DNA of 64,000 nucleotides, taken from the NCBI GenBank assembly GCA_932521035.1, contig OW051492.1, forward strand, positions 4,402,001 through 4,466,000, read 5' to 3'. The notes beneath the pieces were generated by a model that made no database searches, had not been told where the DNA came from, and saw only the letters and a program-made list of their open reading frames with translations. How positions within the stretch are numbered: position 1 is the first letter of the stretch; every line of letters begins with the position of its first letter. This document shows, piece by piece, positions 1 through 14,631 of the stretch. Source of the DNA: Oscheius dolichura. Lineage: Eukaryota; Nematoda; Chromadorea; Rhabditida; Rhabditidae. The position numbers and the translations under genes are program-made.

Positions 1-188
1 ACGGCCACAGAAGACGTCGAAGTGGCCTTTACCTTGCGTGTTTATTAAAAACTCTTCGACATAATCTTGTTATTATTATTGGTCACAATTTTGTCGAGAT
101 ATACAGCTTATATCACGACGAGAAAGTTTACAATTGCCAATTAGTTGACTCGTATCGATTTATGGCAGTTGCTGTACCATACCGTTTC

Positions 189-1098
189 TTATACCAAGAA
201 GATCAGTGTCGTTTGGTGTAAATTTAAGCCATTGAACTTCGCGGTCGATATCCATTGCTTCCAGTCCTCATAACCTAAAACTGATCGCTGCTCCCTTCTC
301 CATTTCTTGACCTGATCAGGCGCCCGGGTGACTTCTAGCCGTGGAATAGGGGCCGAGTTGAGTCTCGGCCGGGGGAGTACCGTCTCCGCCGAGTCCCCTA
401 GCAGCGGGACAGCTGCGACGGCGGTCAACTACAGCTGGGTATGGACTGATTCGGGACCGACTACCTTCTTGAGGTCTTCCATTTGGACGACGCTGCTCTT
501 CTTGACGGGTTTTATGGCCTCTTGCATGTAGTGTTTTATCATGTGCCGGCATTCTGTCCGCCCCACGTAGTCCGCCCATTCCAGGGCACAAAATCCCCGG
601 GAAATGTCCCTCTTATAGGCATCCGCTCCTATAATCCTCGAATAAATATCTCACACATCACTGCTATTATAGGATTAGGAGGAGACGTACCGGCGCGGAG
701 AAGGGCCCGCGCACAGTGGATCCGGCCCTGTATGGCCGCCTTCATTAGGGCCGTTTGGCCCAGATTGTTCGTCTGATCGATGTTGAGGACGGGGAACTGT
801 TCCAGGAGCGTTTCGACGATGAGACTGTAGCCAGCCTAGAAAGACGTTTGGAGAAGGGAAGAAGGGGGACGGGCCTCGGCTGCCAATATCAACGGGGTAT
901 TTCCTTCGGGATCCTGGATGTTGGGGTTGACGCCGCGGATAGCTTCCTCCTCGACGCCGCGGAGGTCGCCGAGGGCACAGAAGTCGAGCAGATTGGGAGG
1001 ACGCTGAATCTTAGGAGAACTGTATGGGAAAAGAATGGGGGACAGGGCGGGGAGAGTGATAAAACAGTCACCTGGAGAGAAGCGATATTGATATCCAT
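189..1098 (-). CDS. Ankyrin-repeat protein, ANKRD33-like
   Basis: Rebuilt from about five exons. A 9-codon first exon (ATG at 1096-1098) joins at 1003 to an exon with a clear ankyrin unit (NPNIQDPEGNTPLILAAEA). Further repeats follow (LGQTALMKAAIQG, then GADAYKRD...CALEWADYVGRTECRHMIK). The CALEWADYVGR segment resembles the last repeat of vertebrate ANKRD33/33B, which is why that name is used; ankyrin repeats are protein-interaction modules and no catalytic role is expected. The C-terminal exon (LNSAPIPRLEVTRAPDQVKK...EDWKQW) follows a 36-nt intron and ends at TAA 189-191. One intron (836-874, 39 nt) has to use a GC donor to keep the repeat in frame. GC-rich codon use. The domain assignment is secure; the orthologue name is tentative. 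Confidence 0.75.
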
Positions 1099-1639
1099 TA
1101 GCCGGAGCGAGTGCCGGGCGAGGCGCTTCCTGCTAATCTGCCCCCATCTGAGCGGAGCGAAACCTTTTTGTCGGCTCACTCGGTCATAATCAACCGCGTT
1201 ATCGGAAGAAAAAAACTGGGACCAGCACCGACGGACACAGATCTCCCCCTCGCTACTTTCCTATTATTATGGAGCGATTGGGGAGTATACCTTATAACCC
1301 CTGCTCTTTGTCTCTTTATGGCTCCAGTCTCTCTTTTTTAATACCGTAATAAAACATTAAAATTACTCAAAAACGTCTTGTCCAAATATAACTTCCCGTT
1401 AGCTACCGTAACCTGTTCCCTCGCCTCTTTAATCTTCTCAAGACGAGAGATCTCTCCGGCTGCTCAAAATGACGAAGTTGGCTTTTATTCGAGACAAATC
1501 ACTCGTAAAATATCGGGATCGAGAATAGAATTTTTATTTCTCGGTCTACGTGACACCGTTGCGAAGTGTGTGGTTCGTGTTGTTTCTCTTTACAAGAGGT
1601 ATTATCACAGAGATGGGTTTTGGTTGAGCAGGGGAGACG
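1099..1639. other. Intergenic interval between DPP8/9 and the ankyrin gene
   Basis: Lies between two minus-strand genes. The short open frames here have no recognisable homology and no coherent splice pattern. No RNA gene or repeat was seen. Confidence 0.5.
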
Positions 1640-5442
<3,803 letters not shown>

Positions 5443-5724
5443 CTAGGATTTCAGCCGTTTAGAGTGAAATAAATTGTTGAATTGATTTGTGTGATGAAGG
5501 CAATAAAAAGGATCAGAAAAGACAGGATAAATAGAAATCCGTAAATCCCAATGGATGGACCATTTTGTGGAGGCTTTCTGGCGAAAAAGGAATGCCTATA
5601 TAACAGCGCTTTGGTAGTGCACTTTTACAACCTTTTGCTATTCCACCTCAAAGATATGAAACGGCGATACATGATTATTTGAAAAGTTATGCAAGTGATA
5701 AAATTTTATACATATAGAACTTGA

Positions 5725-6895
5725 CTATCTATAATACGAATCTGGCGGTCTGAAGTCGTCTTCTCGTTCTTCCCTTTGCTTCTCTATCCAGACTGTGTAG
5801 TTGGCTTTTCCGCGGTCCCACTCCCTGTCAGAACGAATTCGCTTTTGCGTCTACAAAAGATCATAATTGGAGAGATTTCAAAGTGACTCACTTGTTCTTC
5901 GAACGACGTTTCCTGTACATAAGAGGGTTTATCTTCTGGTAGCGGTATGTCTGCTACTGATGGCCCAGGTTCTTCTGGTGGTGGAGACGGTGGTTTAATC
6001 TCTATAAGAAGCAAGTGAATACATAAGCCTCTAAACACCTGGTAGTCCGTGTTGCCTTCGTAACCGATTACTTTTTTCCAACTGAAGTCGTGCTCGTTCA
6101 TCCATAACTTTCTAAAAAAAAAGATGTCTAAAAAGCGAAAAAAAAACAAATTTACCTTTTGTTTTATACGCGTTGCTTCTGTTTCCTTACTAAGGTTCTT
6201 TATTCTATTAATCTCCTGCATTCTCGTTTCCTCTTCTTGGGAAAGAATAACATGTGATGTACCATATACGCGTTGTTCTGAATAACATTTGCTATACTTT
6301 GTAAAGAAAGACTTACCTTCGTTTGGTACATAATGTTGTGGGCCAACTTTCTGAGGTTGCTGTTCTTCTCGAGATTTCTGTGAAAAATCCACCAAAAATT
6401 CAACGGGAGATTCATCAATATGTGTTAAAACGGTTCCATTTTTTAATTTTTCGTACAGCAATTCTTTTTCCTACAATATAAATTGAAAAAAAACACAAAA
6501 GTTTCCTACTTTTAGTCGCTGTTGTGATTTCGCCAGAGCTTCTTCCTCATCTTTCCGCATCCTTTGCTCCATCTCGCTTATATTGCTCTTTCTCTGCTGT
6601 TTTTCTCGTTTGGCTAATTCTTTCTCTTCCTTGCTTACTGATAACACGCTCTGAAACGTAACGTATAACAAAACTAAGGAGACAATTGACAAACCGATTT
6701 TCCTTTGAGAGCATACTCTCCATCAAGGGATGATTTCATTGTGTTAAATTTCTTTTTTTGTAGTTCACTTCGAAGATTGAACATAGAAGTCACTTCTGTA
6801 GTATTAAGTCTTCTAGATTCTGTTTTCACGGCAACTTCTTCTTCTCCTTCACCTGCAGCCATCTTGGCCTGATCAGACGATGCAAAAGTTGCCAT
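5725..6895 (-). CDS. CCDC174: CCDC174-like coiled-coil protein
   Basis: CCDC174 is a nuclear coiled-coil protein reported to associate with the exon junction complex. Seen in order: a basic helical N-terminus (RSELQKKKFNTMKS), a charged coiled coil ending in LLYEKLKNGTVLTHI and FLVDFSQKSREE (compare LYEKMTKGD and YLVDFTQK in the vertebrate protein), VGPQHYVPNEGK, and a helical segment (RMQEINRIKNLSKETEATR). The C-terminal signature REWDRGKANYTVW...DDFRPPDSYY ends at TAG 5725-5727. The order of blocks matches vertebrate CCDC174 throughout. The ATG at 6893-6895 is one base after an acceptor (tttttcag). Lysine- and AT-rich. Upstream of DPP8/9 on the same strand and divergent from the STAR gene at 7206. 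Confidence 0.82.
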
Positions 6896-7205
6896 CCTGA
6901 AAAAGATCTTGTGAGAGATGAAAAACAACGAAATTTTGTACAAAAGTACTAAAAGATGAAATGAATTTATCCGAAATTCGTGAGCACAAACAAAATGCGA
7001 ATATACGTCCAACGACTGACTGCTGTTTACGAACGCGAACGCTTTCTTCTTCTCGTCGCGTTGGTCTTCTCTCTTTATCGTTCTCTCTGTTCATTTGTTC
7101 TTTGCTGGATTGAATTGTATTCAGTGCACTTTTGTCGAGAAGTTGCTTTGATAATTTCTTATAAAATACCAAATTACTATTCCGCAAAACTTAATTTTCA
7201 GAAGA
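6896..7205. promoter_or_regulatory. Divergent intergenic region, CCDC174 / Sam68-like
   Basis: 310 nt between two divergently transcribed genes, so it must hold both promoters or one shared promoter. Each ATG is preceded within five bases by a splice acceptor, so part of this region is probably outron. No specific factor site is claimed. Confidence 0.5.
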
Positions 7206-8494
7206 ATGGCAGACTATGGGCGCGGTCGTGGCCGAGGACGTGGAGGCCCGCGGGGCGGAGGTCCAAGAGGCGGAGGCCCTCCTAGCGGGTTTAGCAACCG
7301 TGGAGGATATGGTGGAGGTCATGCAGGGGGTCATGCAGGGGGTCATGCAGGGGGTCATGTAGGAGGCCATATGGGAGGTCATATGGGAGGTCACGGAGGG
7401 GTAAGATTTTTGTAAACACAAAATATTATTGTAGTACGACGCTTATGGCGGACCCCAAGGTGGATACGGCGGCTATGGCGGCGGTCCTCCGGTTGGATGG
7501 GGAGAGCATGGTGGCTACCCATCTCATGGAGGATACGGCGGACCCGCTGGTTATCCACCAGCTCCTGCATATGGATACGGAAACCCTCCTCCCCCGGAAT
7601 TAGCTCCTTCACCCCTTGACGAAGAGATACAGCTTGTGATGAGTGAAATGTCTTCAGAATTGGCAGCATTAGATCAAGCTGGAGATTGGGCCGATCAGTT
7701 CAAAAATGCACGTCGTTTATTAATTGCAGGTTTGCTTTGGATTTCTATTTTTAGAAAATGCCCGAAACTTTAGAAAAAGATCGCCTTGAAAACAGTATTG
7801 ACCCTGAATGGTTAGAAGTCGATATTATAAAACCCATAAAAGTAACCAAAAAGGTTCTGATCCCCGTTTATCGCTATCCAAAGGCTAGTATATTTTTTTC
7901 ATCTTCTAAACGTTACTTAAGTTCAACTTTGTTGGAAAAATTCTTGGGCCTAAAGGAGCCACACTACAGAATTTGTGTAAAACTTATAAATGTCATATAT
8001 ATGTGTTGGGTCGTGGTTCTACCAAAGATATAGCTAAAGAACAAGAATTGCTAATGACAAATGACCCACAGTACGCTCACTATGGCGGACCTCTTCATGT
8101 TAAGGTATTGCAAGTTTTATTTCTTACAATTTGTTTAAAGGTAGAAACAGTTGCTCCTTCTCAAGTCGCATATAAACGAGTAGCCGGTGTTATTGAAGAG
8201 CTTAGTAGAATTTTACAACCCGTTAGAGAGGATACGACACCGGAGCATTTAAAGACAAAAGAGGAAAATGGCGAAGGCGATAGCGGTAAACAGTCAAAAG
8301 AGCTTTATATCTTTATAGCGAATGAAGCTGAGAGTATGCCACCACCACAACACGACAGCCGTGGTTCAGGTGGACCTATGAGAGGGCGCGGTGGGCGAGG
8401 ACGTGGAGGATTTTCTGGACGTGGTTCAGCTGGGTATGTATTTTACTAAAATACTTACGAGTCGGCCAATTTTAGACGTCCGACACCTTATTAA
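7206..8494 (+). CDS. STAR-family KH RNA-binding protein (Sam68/KHDRBS-like)
   Basis: RNA-binding regulator of the signal-transduction-and-activation-of-RNA family. The N-terminus is RG/RGG-rich (about residues 5-25), followed by a Gly-Gly-His tandem run (about residues 37-65), a Gly/Tyr/Pro stretch, a QUA1-like helix (EEIQLVMSEMSSELAALD...) and one KH domain. The KH domain shows VLIPVYRYPKFNFVGKILGP, the variable loop LGRGSTKDIAKEQELL, and LHVKVETVAPSQVAYKR. It ends in another RGG tail (GRGGRGRGGFSGRG) and TAA at 8492-8494. Six exons with 34-44-nt introns; the intron at 7884-7921 must use a GC donor to give YPKFNFVG. The His-Gly repeat is unusual for the family. Lys/Arg and AT-rich codon use outside the Gly-rich part. 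Confidence 0.9.
7315..7400 (+). repeat. 12-nt tandem repeat encoding Gly-Gly-His-X
   Basis: About seven 12-nt units inside exon 1 of the STAR gene, each giving Gly-Gly-His followed by Ala, Val, Met or Gly. In phase with the reading frame, so likely to vary in copy number without breaking it. Confidence 0.85.
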
Positions 8495-8935
8495 ACATAT
8501 AATCAAAACATATAATTAATATTATGGTAAGCATACTTTTATTTCATAATTGGAAAAAAAAGTTTACTTGAAAGACGGAAAAATAGTTTTCATTCGCTAC
8601 AAAAATAACTACGCTAAATTATTTAAAATAAATGAAACTAGATATTACATTGGTAATGTATGTATCGTCTACAGCTCATGTGGTACTTCCTAATGATAAA
8701 ATATTCAGGACTTGTATCCTCGGCAAAAATTGAATAATAATTTCTCTCGTCAGTTTAAACCATATGACATCTAAACTGTCTTATGCGCAAATAATGTAAA
8801 ATGTCGTAACTTAGATTGATCTCTATTTTTTATATAATACATACCATATTTAATATTTGTTTACCATTAACTTAAATGTCAAAATAAACTTTACATGAAA
8901 AATTTATTGTTTCAAATATGAAATTACCCGATATT
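8495..8935. other. Convergent 3' intergenic region
   Basis: AT-rich stretch between the 3' ends of the STAR gene (+) and the carboxypeptidase (-). It contains several A/T-rich possible poly(A) signals on both strands. No gene seen. Confidence 0.5.
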
Positions 8936-11252
8936 TTAAACAACGATCAAATGGCATAAATCACAGGATTTGGCACAATCGCGTACCATGGATTGTGGTG
9001 AAGTTCTATACTGTGTACTTGTTTTATCTTTGAAAAACTACCTGCAAATAGTAGGAGATGTCGAAATCCAACTCTTGCATCCAACTAAACGATCCGCACA
9101 CCGTTCTGCTTGTAACTTTTTTGTTTCTAATTTTTTATCTAAAATAGCTTATTGGGAGGACATCACGTTCCTTACGCAGGGTGGTTCTATATTGTCGGCT
9201 GACTTCGTCTAAAACTACTTTTACCCCAGCCCATGTTTCTTTTGCTGTTGGAATGAGTTGACTTTTATCCAAAACAAAGCCATTCCAATCTGAAAGGCTT
9301 TTATCTATTTATAAATGTCTCATTTTCCAGATGTTTGAGTATTTTATGATAAAATTGTGTTATGTTTGCCTACCGAAAAGTTGTACAATTTCCTTAGTCC
9401 CATTTGGACCTTCTCGCCACGTTGTTGGTCCTGAGGCATGGCTTTTATTCTTTCACACAAACTCTCAGCGTTCGTTTTATCTTACCTTCGTATACAGGGC
9501 GGAGCTCTATTGTATATGAGTACTTGACTTTGAGAGTTTCTTTTGCCCAGTCAGTTGAGCCCCCAGAAAATGCGTCTAAAAATGAGTGAGATAAAATGTC
9601 CAATATTGGTAGTGATGTATTTTTCTCTCGGAGATGAGAATTCAAGGATCTTATTTTGCACTTACAAATGATTTCCGGACCAGTACCGTAACGATACTTG
9701 GTTCCATAAAGTTTCCCTAGCTCCGAAACAGCAAGGGCTGCTACTCTCTTCTGGAAATTTTCTCTTGCGGCTGTAGCGAAATATATCCTACTGTTTCTTC
9801 AAAATCTGCTGCATAAGTAAATTTTCGATGAGAATATGAGTATATCCATAATTGAGAATACGCATGGAGAGTTATGTAGACATCGAGTCGGCTTCTTTGG
9901 CTGACCATAAAATCTTTTAAAGCCCTAAAATTTCTATAAACTTGATATTTGGTTGGAAAACCCACCGAGCTTCTGGCTCACTGAAAGCACTAGGACCATG
10001 ATAAATCTCTGAGCAAGGATATCGTGAAGCTCCAACTTCTTAAAAAGGGGTTTTTTGTCTATTATTATGGCTACCAGCAAAACGGAAGTCAAAGTTTCTG
10101 TTGAGATCAACGCCGTGACAGCATGCATTACTAATTCCATCGAAAGCGCACTGCTTTGCAGAACGTGATTTTCGCCACATCCTTGCCTAAATTAGAATAA
10201 TCTATTGAACAATTTATAAAAACCCTTGGGTTAGTTTTATCGGTTCGGGTGTATTCGTACCCATCTGGGTTCAGAATAGGGAAAATATAAATAACGAGAT
10301 TTTTCCAGTAATCAGCAATTTGAGGGTCATCTTTGTCATTGATCATCTAAAGCGTTGTTTTTAAATTCAATCATTTCTAGCTGTACTAGATTCATAAAAT
10401 ATGTTGCAGTATGAATTGCAGCCCATTCACGAGCATGGATTCCGCCGTCAATTACAACAACACGTTTTTGGCCATCATCATCACCAAACCGTAGTCCAAC
10501 AAGTCGGCGTCCTTCTACAGAAGTACCAATTTCAACCAGGGAGACACCGGAAACTCTTTCCGCCATTCGTTCCATCCAAGTAAGTATGATTTGATACGGG
10601 TAATACTCGCCCATCCTAAATAGACATATTCCCTTTTGTTCGTTTTTTGAGCTGTTGGGATCACCTGATGATGCTCCACCAACAGTTTTTTTAAATAATA
10701 TTTTGACGTCGTGATCTAAGGAGCGAAACGTCGTTTTTGTAACTTACTTCAATTTACTGGGACCGGCCGAATCATCGTTCAGCCTATTTAATACAAACAT
10801 GTTTCTTTTTGTATCAATAAAAGACTCCTTTTCAACCAGTAATCTAAAAGCAAATGTACTTTGTATTTTGACGCATTAACTTTTTGAGATCTTTAATTGC
10901 CACATTATATATATAGTTATCCGCATCCAGCATTCTTTCAAAATTAGCAGTATGCTCCGGACCCACCATCACGTCGATAGTACTGTTTACTGTAGAGGGG
11001 GCATGCCAAAAATCGGCTTCCTGTAGACAAAAGCGTATTTTGCATTTGTCGCCTTACTTCAGACACTGCCGTTTCAAATATTTCAATCATCTTCAGTAAT
11101 TGCCTGTTTGTAGAGGGGACAATTCTGTAGACTTTGAAAGGTCTACAGAACAGCTACTGTTTAAATATCTATTCAATAGCTTACCCTTCGTTTGAGATGA
11201 TTGCGGTGGTTACTGCTAAGAAGGAGCAATACAAAAATAATGCTACCCACAT
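8936..11252 (-). CDS. Secreted M14 zinc carboxypeptidase with propeptide and ShKT domain
   Basis: Metallocarboxypeptidase that removes C-terminal residues. Start at 11250-11252 with signal peptide MWVALFLYCSFLAVTTA. An activation propeptide follows, then the catalytic domain starting near GEYYPYQIILTWMERM. Zinc ligands: His and Glu in DGGIHAREW and the later His in ITLHAYSQLW. Other signatures are FPILNPDGYEYTR, CHGVDLNRNFDF, YHGPSAFSEPEAR and the catalytic-glutamate segment YSYTIELRP. The peptidase domain ends at IPTAKETWAGVKVVLDEV. A last pair of exons encodes a cysteine-rich ShKT module (ERCADRLVGCKSW, then RDCAKSCDLCH), stop at 8936-8938. This architecture is typical of nematode cuticle-associated carboxypeptidases (for example C. 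elegans SURO-1). All key residues are present. If the GTAAGG donor near 9160 were skipped, the protein would end at 9135 without the ShKT domain. Confidence 0.9.
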
Positions 11253-11912
11253 CTATAAATGACTGTGGATAAAACGTGGATATCATTCGTTTTGATTTGT
11301 TGAATAGAACTATTACAATTCATAAAAGGGTTTCCTCGGCTGGGGAAACGGTGGAGACTGAAGAAACTTGAAAGTAAAAGTTGCGAGTAACTGCCGTGGG
11401 CATTATCCCGTTTTATTTTGCTTGCTGCCAATCGGTCTCGGCCACAACGAGTTTTTCTGTAGCACAAAGCGTTGTAGCCGTGACCCGTCCGAGCTGCCAT
11501 CCCATAAAAGAATGCACTTCTTGAACAATAGTTACGCGGCGCATCCACGGATGCAAATTATATGAGGATACGACGGGAGAATAGGCCAGAGGAGTAGAGC
11601 GGGAGATGCTTTGGGGTAAAGTAAGAGGGACGACGTGGAGAAGCGGATGAAGGCAAGGAGTAGTGTGTAACAACGGCCTGATAACCTTTGAGAAACCCGT
11701 TCTACGCAAGGGCAGAAGAACATTGCCCAGACGATCCGCACGGTTCATCGAAGACGAAAGCCGTGATGCTTGTCACTGGATTCGGACACGACGCAGAAAA
11801 AAAAGCTGCTAGCAACCAAGTCTCCGCATGCCGTCGACTAGTTCGAAGATGCCACTTGATCCATTTTACACCGATAAAGGAGATCACATAAACATTGATA
11901 CATTTTACATGT
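11253..11912. other. Intergenic region upstream of the carboxypeptidase
   Basis: 660 nt of intermediate base composition with several overlapping open frames of 60-110 codons on both strands. None shows family motifs or consistent splice sites. I see no RNA gene or repeat. Confidence 0.4.
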
Positions 11913-12165
11913 TTATTTTGGTGGTTCTCTGTCGTCGCTTATGACGAACCATGATGACAAGGTTCTGAAAACATAAAGCCACTTGTAGTCTGAAATGCAG
12001 AAAATATTTGTTAGCGAAGTGTTGAACACTTCGAGATCCAATGAAGTTTCCCGTCTTCTGAGATTCACTTTTCTCGAGGACCCCTCGCTCCAAAGTGACT
12101 TTGTAAACAGAGTACAAAGATCTTTTGAGGCTTTGCTGTTTTGAGGGGCCCCTCTGCAATATCAT
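11913..12165 (-). CDS. Possible small protein, two exons, unknown
   Basis: An ATG at 12163-12165 opens a frame (MILQRGPSKQQSLKRS..., later KTGNFIGSR). A plausible 40-nt intron (donor gtgttc, acceptor tttcag) joins it to NYKWLYVFRTLSSWFVISDD, stop TAA at 11913-11915. Predicted length about 74 residues, basic then hydrophobic, which would suit a small mitochondrial protein, but I do not recognise it. The ATG lies only 21 nt from the FARS2 ATG on the other strand, and an acceptor (ttgcag) just inside the frame may mean the true start is elsewhere. The frame could be chance. Confidence 0.3.
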
Positions 12166-12186
12166 AATTTCAGAGGATTTTGTAAA

Positions 12187-13874
12187 ATGAAAATGCTAGT
12201 ATTTGCAAGGAGTTTTTCCTGCACAGCTCGATTATTCGCAGAAGCAGCGACGTCTGCGTCAGATGGGGTTGTTCCATCAACTTCGCAAGTAAATCATAGA
12301 AGACCTGCCATTTTTGAGGTAACCGTCTTTATTTTTCTGTCATGTATATGTACAGGTAGATGGCTTGAAAGTTGAAACAGATGAGAAATGGAACATATCA
12401 CCTGCTGTTATAAAAATGATGCAGAGAAGATTATTATTTGAACCAGATAACCCTTTGCGATTACTAAAAGAGCGAATTGTGGACTATTTTCATACAGAAC
12501 ATAGAAAGCCAGGTATAATGTTTTTCATCAAGATTAACCTAATTAAAATTCAGGAAACCGGTCTCCTTTGTTTACAGTATGTGAATCGGAACCTCGGGTC
12601 GTTAGCAATTATGACAATTTTGACTCTTTATTGACCCCAATAGATCATGTTTCGAGGTAAAATTACTTCCTTCGTCATTTCATAGTTAATTTTTTTCATA
12701 GGCGCCCGTCAGATACATATTATGTCAGTTCCACTCATTGTTTACGGGCACACACTTCTGCACATCAGTGCAAATTGATTAAAGAAGGGCTCAACGCTTT
12801 TCTTGCCTTTGGTGATGTATACCGAAGAGACGAAATCGACAGGACACATTATCCATGTTTCCATCAGGTTGCAGTATTTATTGTTCTCATTAATTTCTGT
12901 CTAGATGGAAGGTGTTCGGCTTTTTACAGCACCAGAATTGTTTAACACTGATCCGAACCAACAATTGGCTATACTTGAACCAACAAAGCAAAGAACTGCG
13001 GAATGTCAAGAAACTTTAACAATTGATGCTTCTAAAGCTTTAGAAATCCAGTTAAAATCCACTTTAGAGGTTTTTTAAAAATTTTAATTGAAACGTTATT
13101 TTTTAGGGTTTATCTGATGCACTTTTTGGTCCCCAGTGTGAAAAGCGATGGGTCGACGCGTATTTTCCATTTACTCATCCTTCTTATGAGTTAGAAGTAA
13201 TCGATTAATCTTGCATGTACTATTTTCTTAGGTGTTCTATAACGGAAAATGGTTAGAACTTCTGGGATGTGGAATAATAGAACAGAAACTTTTGGATTCC
13301 GCTGGTGCCTCCGAAAAAGTCGGATTTGCTTTTGGATTAGGTTTAGAACGGATTGCAATGGTACTGTATGAAATTCCTGATATCAGGTAAATCATTTCTT
13401 TACTACGTTATAATTATTTTAGGCTTTTTTGGTGTATGGATACAGGTTTCTTGTCACAGTTTAATGGAAAATTAGCAAAGGATACAATAAAATATAAAAA
13501 CATTAGTATTCATCCTCAGGTTTTCACATTTTATTGACCAGCAAATATAAATTTCCAGGTTCTTTTTGATATTTCATTCTTCCTTCCACCCAATACCGAA
13601 TTCAATGATATGACAGCTAATGTATACGATTTAATACGTTCAGTGGGAGGAGATATAGTTGAGCAGGTACCACGCACTTCTTTGTATAAAACTATTTTTA
13701 CAATAGGTTACTCTCACAGACGAATTCACAAATCAGAAAAAAGGACTTCGCAGTCAGACATACAGAATTGTTTATCGTAGCAACGAGAAAGCCCTAACAA
13801 AAGATGAGGTCAATATCATCCATAAAGAAATAGAAAAGCAGCTGGCTTCACATTTTTTAGTAAAGCTGCGATAA
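12187..13874 (+). CDS. FARS2: Mitochondrial phenylalanyl-tRNA synthetase
   Basis: Class II aminoacyl-tRNA synthetase that charges mitochondrial tRNA-Phe; monomeric in animals. The N-terminal 30 residues ([19 protein letters not shown]) look like a mitochondrial targeting peptide. The catalytic core shows [14 protein letters not shown], the motif-2 region [30 protein letters not shown] and the motif-3 segment [18 protein letters not shown]. The C-terminal anticodon-binding (FDX-ACB) domain runs from about [13 protein letters not shown] to [14 protein letters not shown]. Stop TAA at 13872-13874. About nine exons with 35-45-nt introns, AT-rich codon use. An acceptor (taatttcag) lies 15 nt before the ATG. 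Confidence 0.93.
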
Positions 13875-14631
13875 CCAGTAATAAGACGTAGAGCTGGGAT
13901 ATATGGTCTGTCATGTGTGTGACAGCTGCCATACCAAAGTAATTGGGTAAGGCAGATTAGAATAGTTTATTTTAAATTAGATAGCTAGAGATTTGTTAGT
14001 GTTCTTTACCCTTGTTACTTTTGATTGTTATTGTTGTGTTGCCGTTGTATACAGAGTCGATACGCTGCAAGGGAATTAATATAAACATTCTGAAGCAGTG
14101 TTCAATTGTGGAACCAATGAGTTTTTTTCTATCCATCCTATCGTTACACTAATTAGAATATTCTAAATACGCCAAAAACCCACAATATTATTCAAAAACA
14201 CTGAAGCACTCCTTTTCTTTTCTTTTTTCCGTCTAGCTGAATAAGCGTGAAATAGAGCTCTTATTCATCACTGGCGTCGAGTCGTTTTATACCTAACAAT
14301 TGATCTTCCATTTTCCCAGTATTTGATCGTATGCTTGCAGGTTTATGGATTAATTGGGCTACTCTTCTTCTTTCTTATCATTACGGGATAATATTTAGAG
14401 GTAAGTATAAACATAACCAAAAAAAGTATTTACATATGTTATAATTAGCCCTTTTCTACGCGATGGATGGGTGTCCCTTATGGACCCAGCTGGGCTATTT
14501 GACCATAGCGGTCCATCTGCCAAAAACAGCTCCCACGGCCCTTCTTCTAGCCAGAGATCGAATTACTTGTGCACAGCGGCTCTCCTGCATTATACATATC
14601 CCTTTGATTATTCAAAGGAAGCCCTTTTCAG
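13875..14631. other. Intergenic, with an unassigned two-exon open frame
   Basis: Mostly AT-rich. At about 14331-14400 a frame MLAGLWINWATLLLSYHYG ends at a good donor (gtaagt), and a downstream segment 14450-14631 is open in two frames up to the acceptor before the GALNT2 ATG. It may be 5' untranslated or a small gene. I could not identify a product. Confidence 0.35.

Noticed and set aside
7315-7400. CRISPR-like or satellite array
   Set aside because: The units are 12 nt, in frame and encode Gly-Gly-His in a coding exon of a eukaryotic gene.
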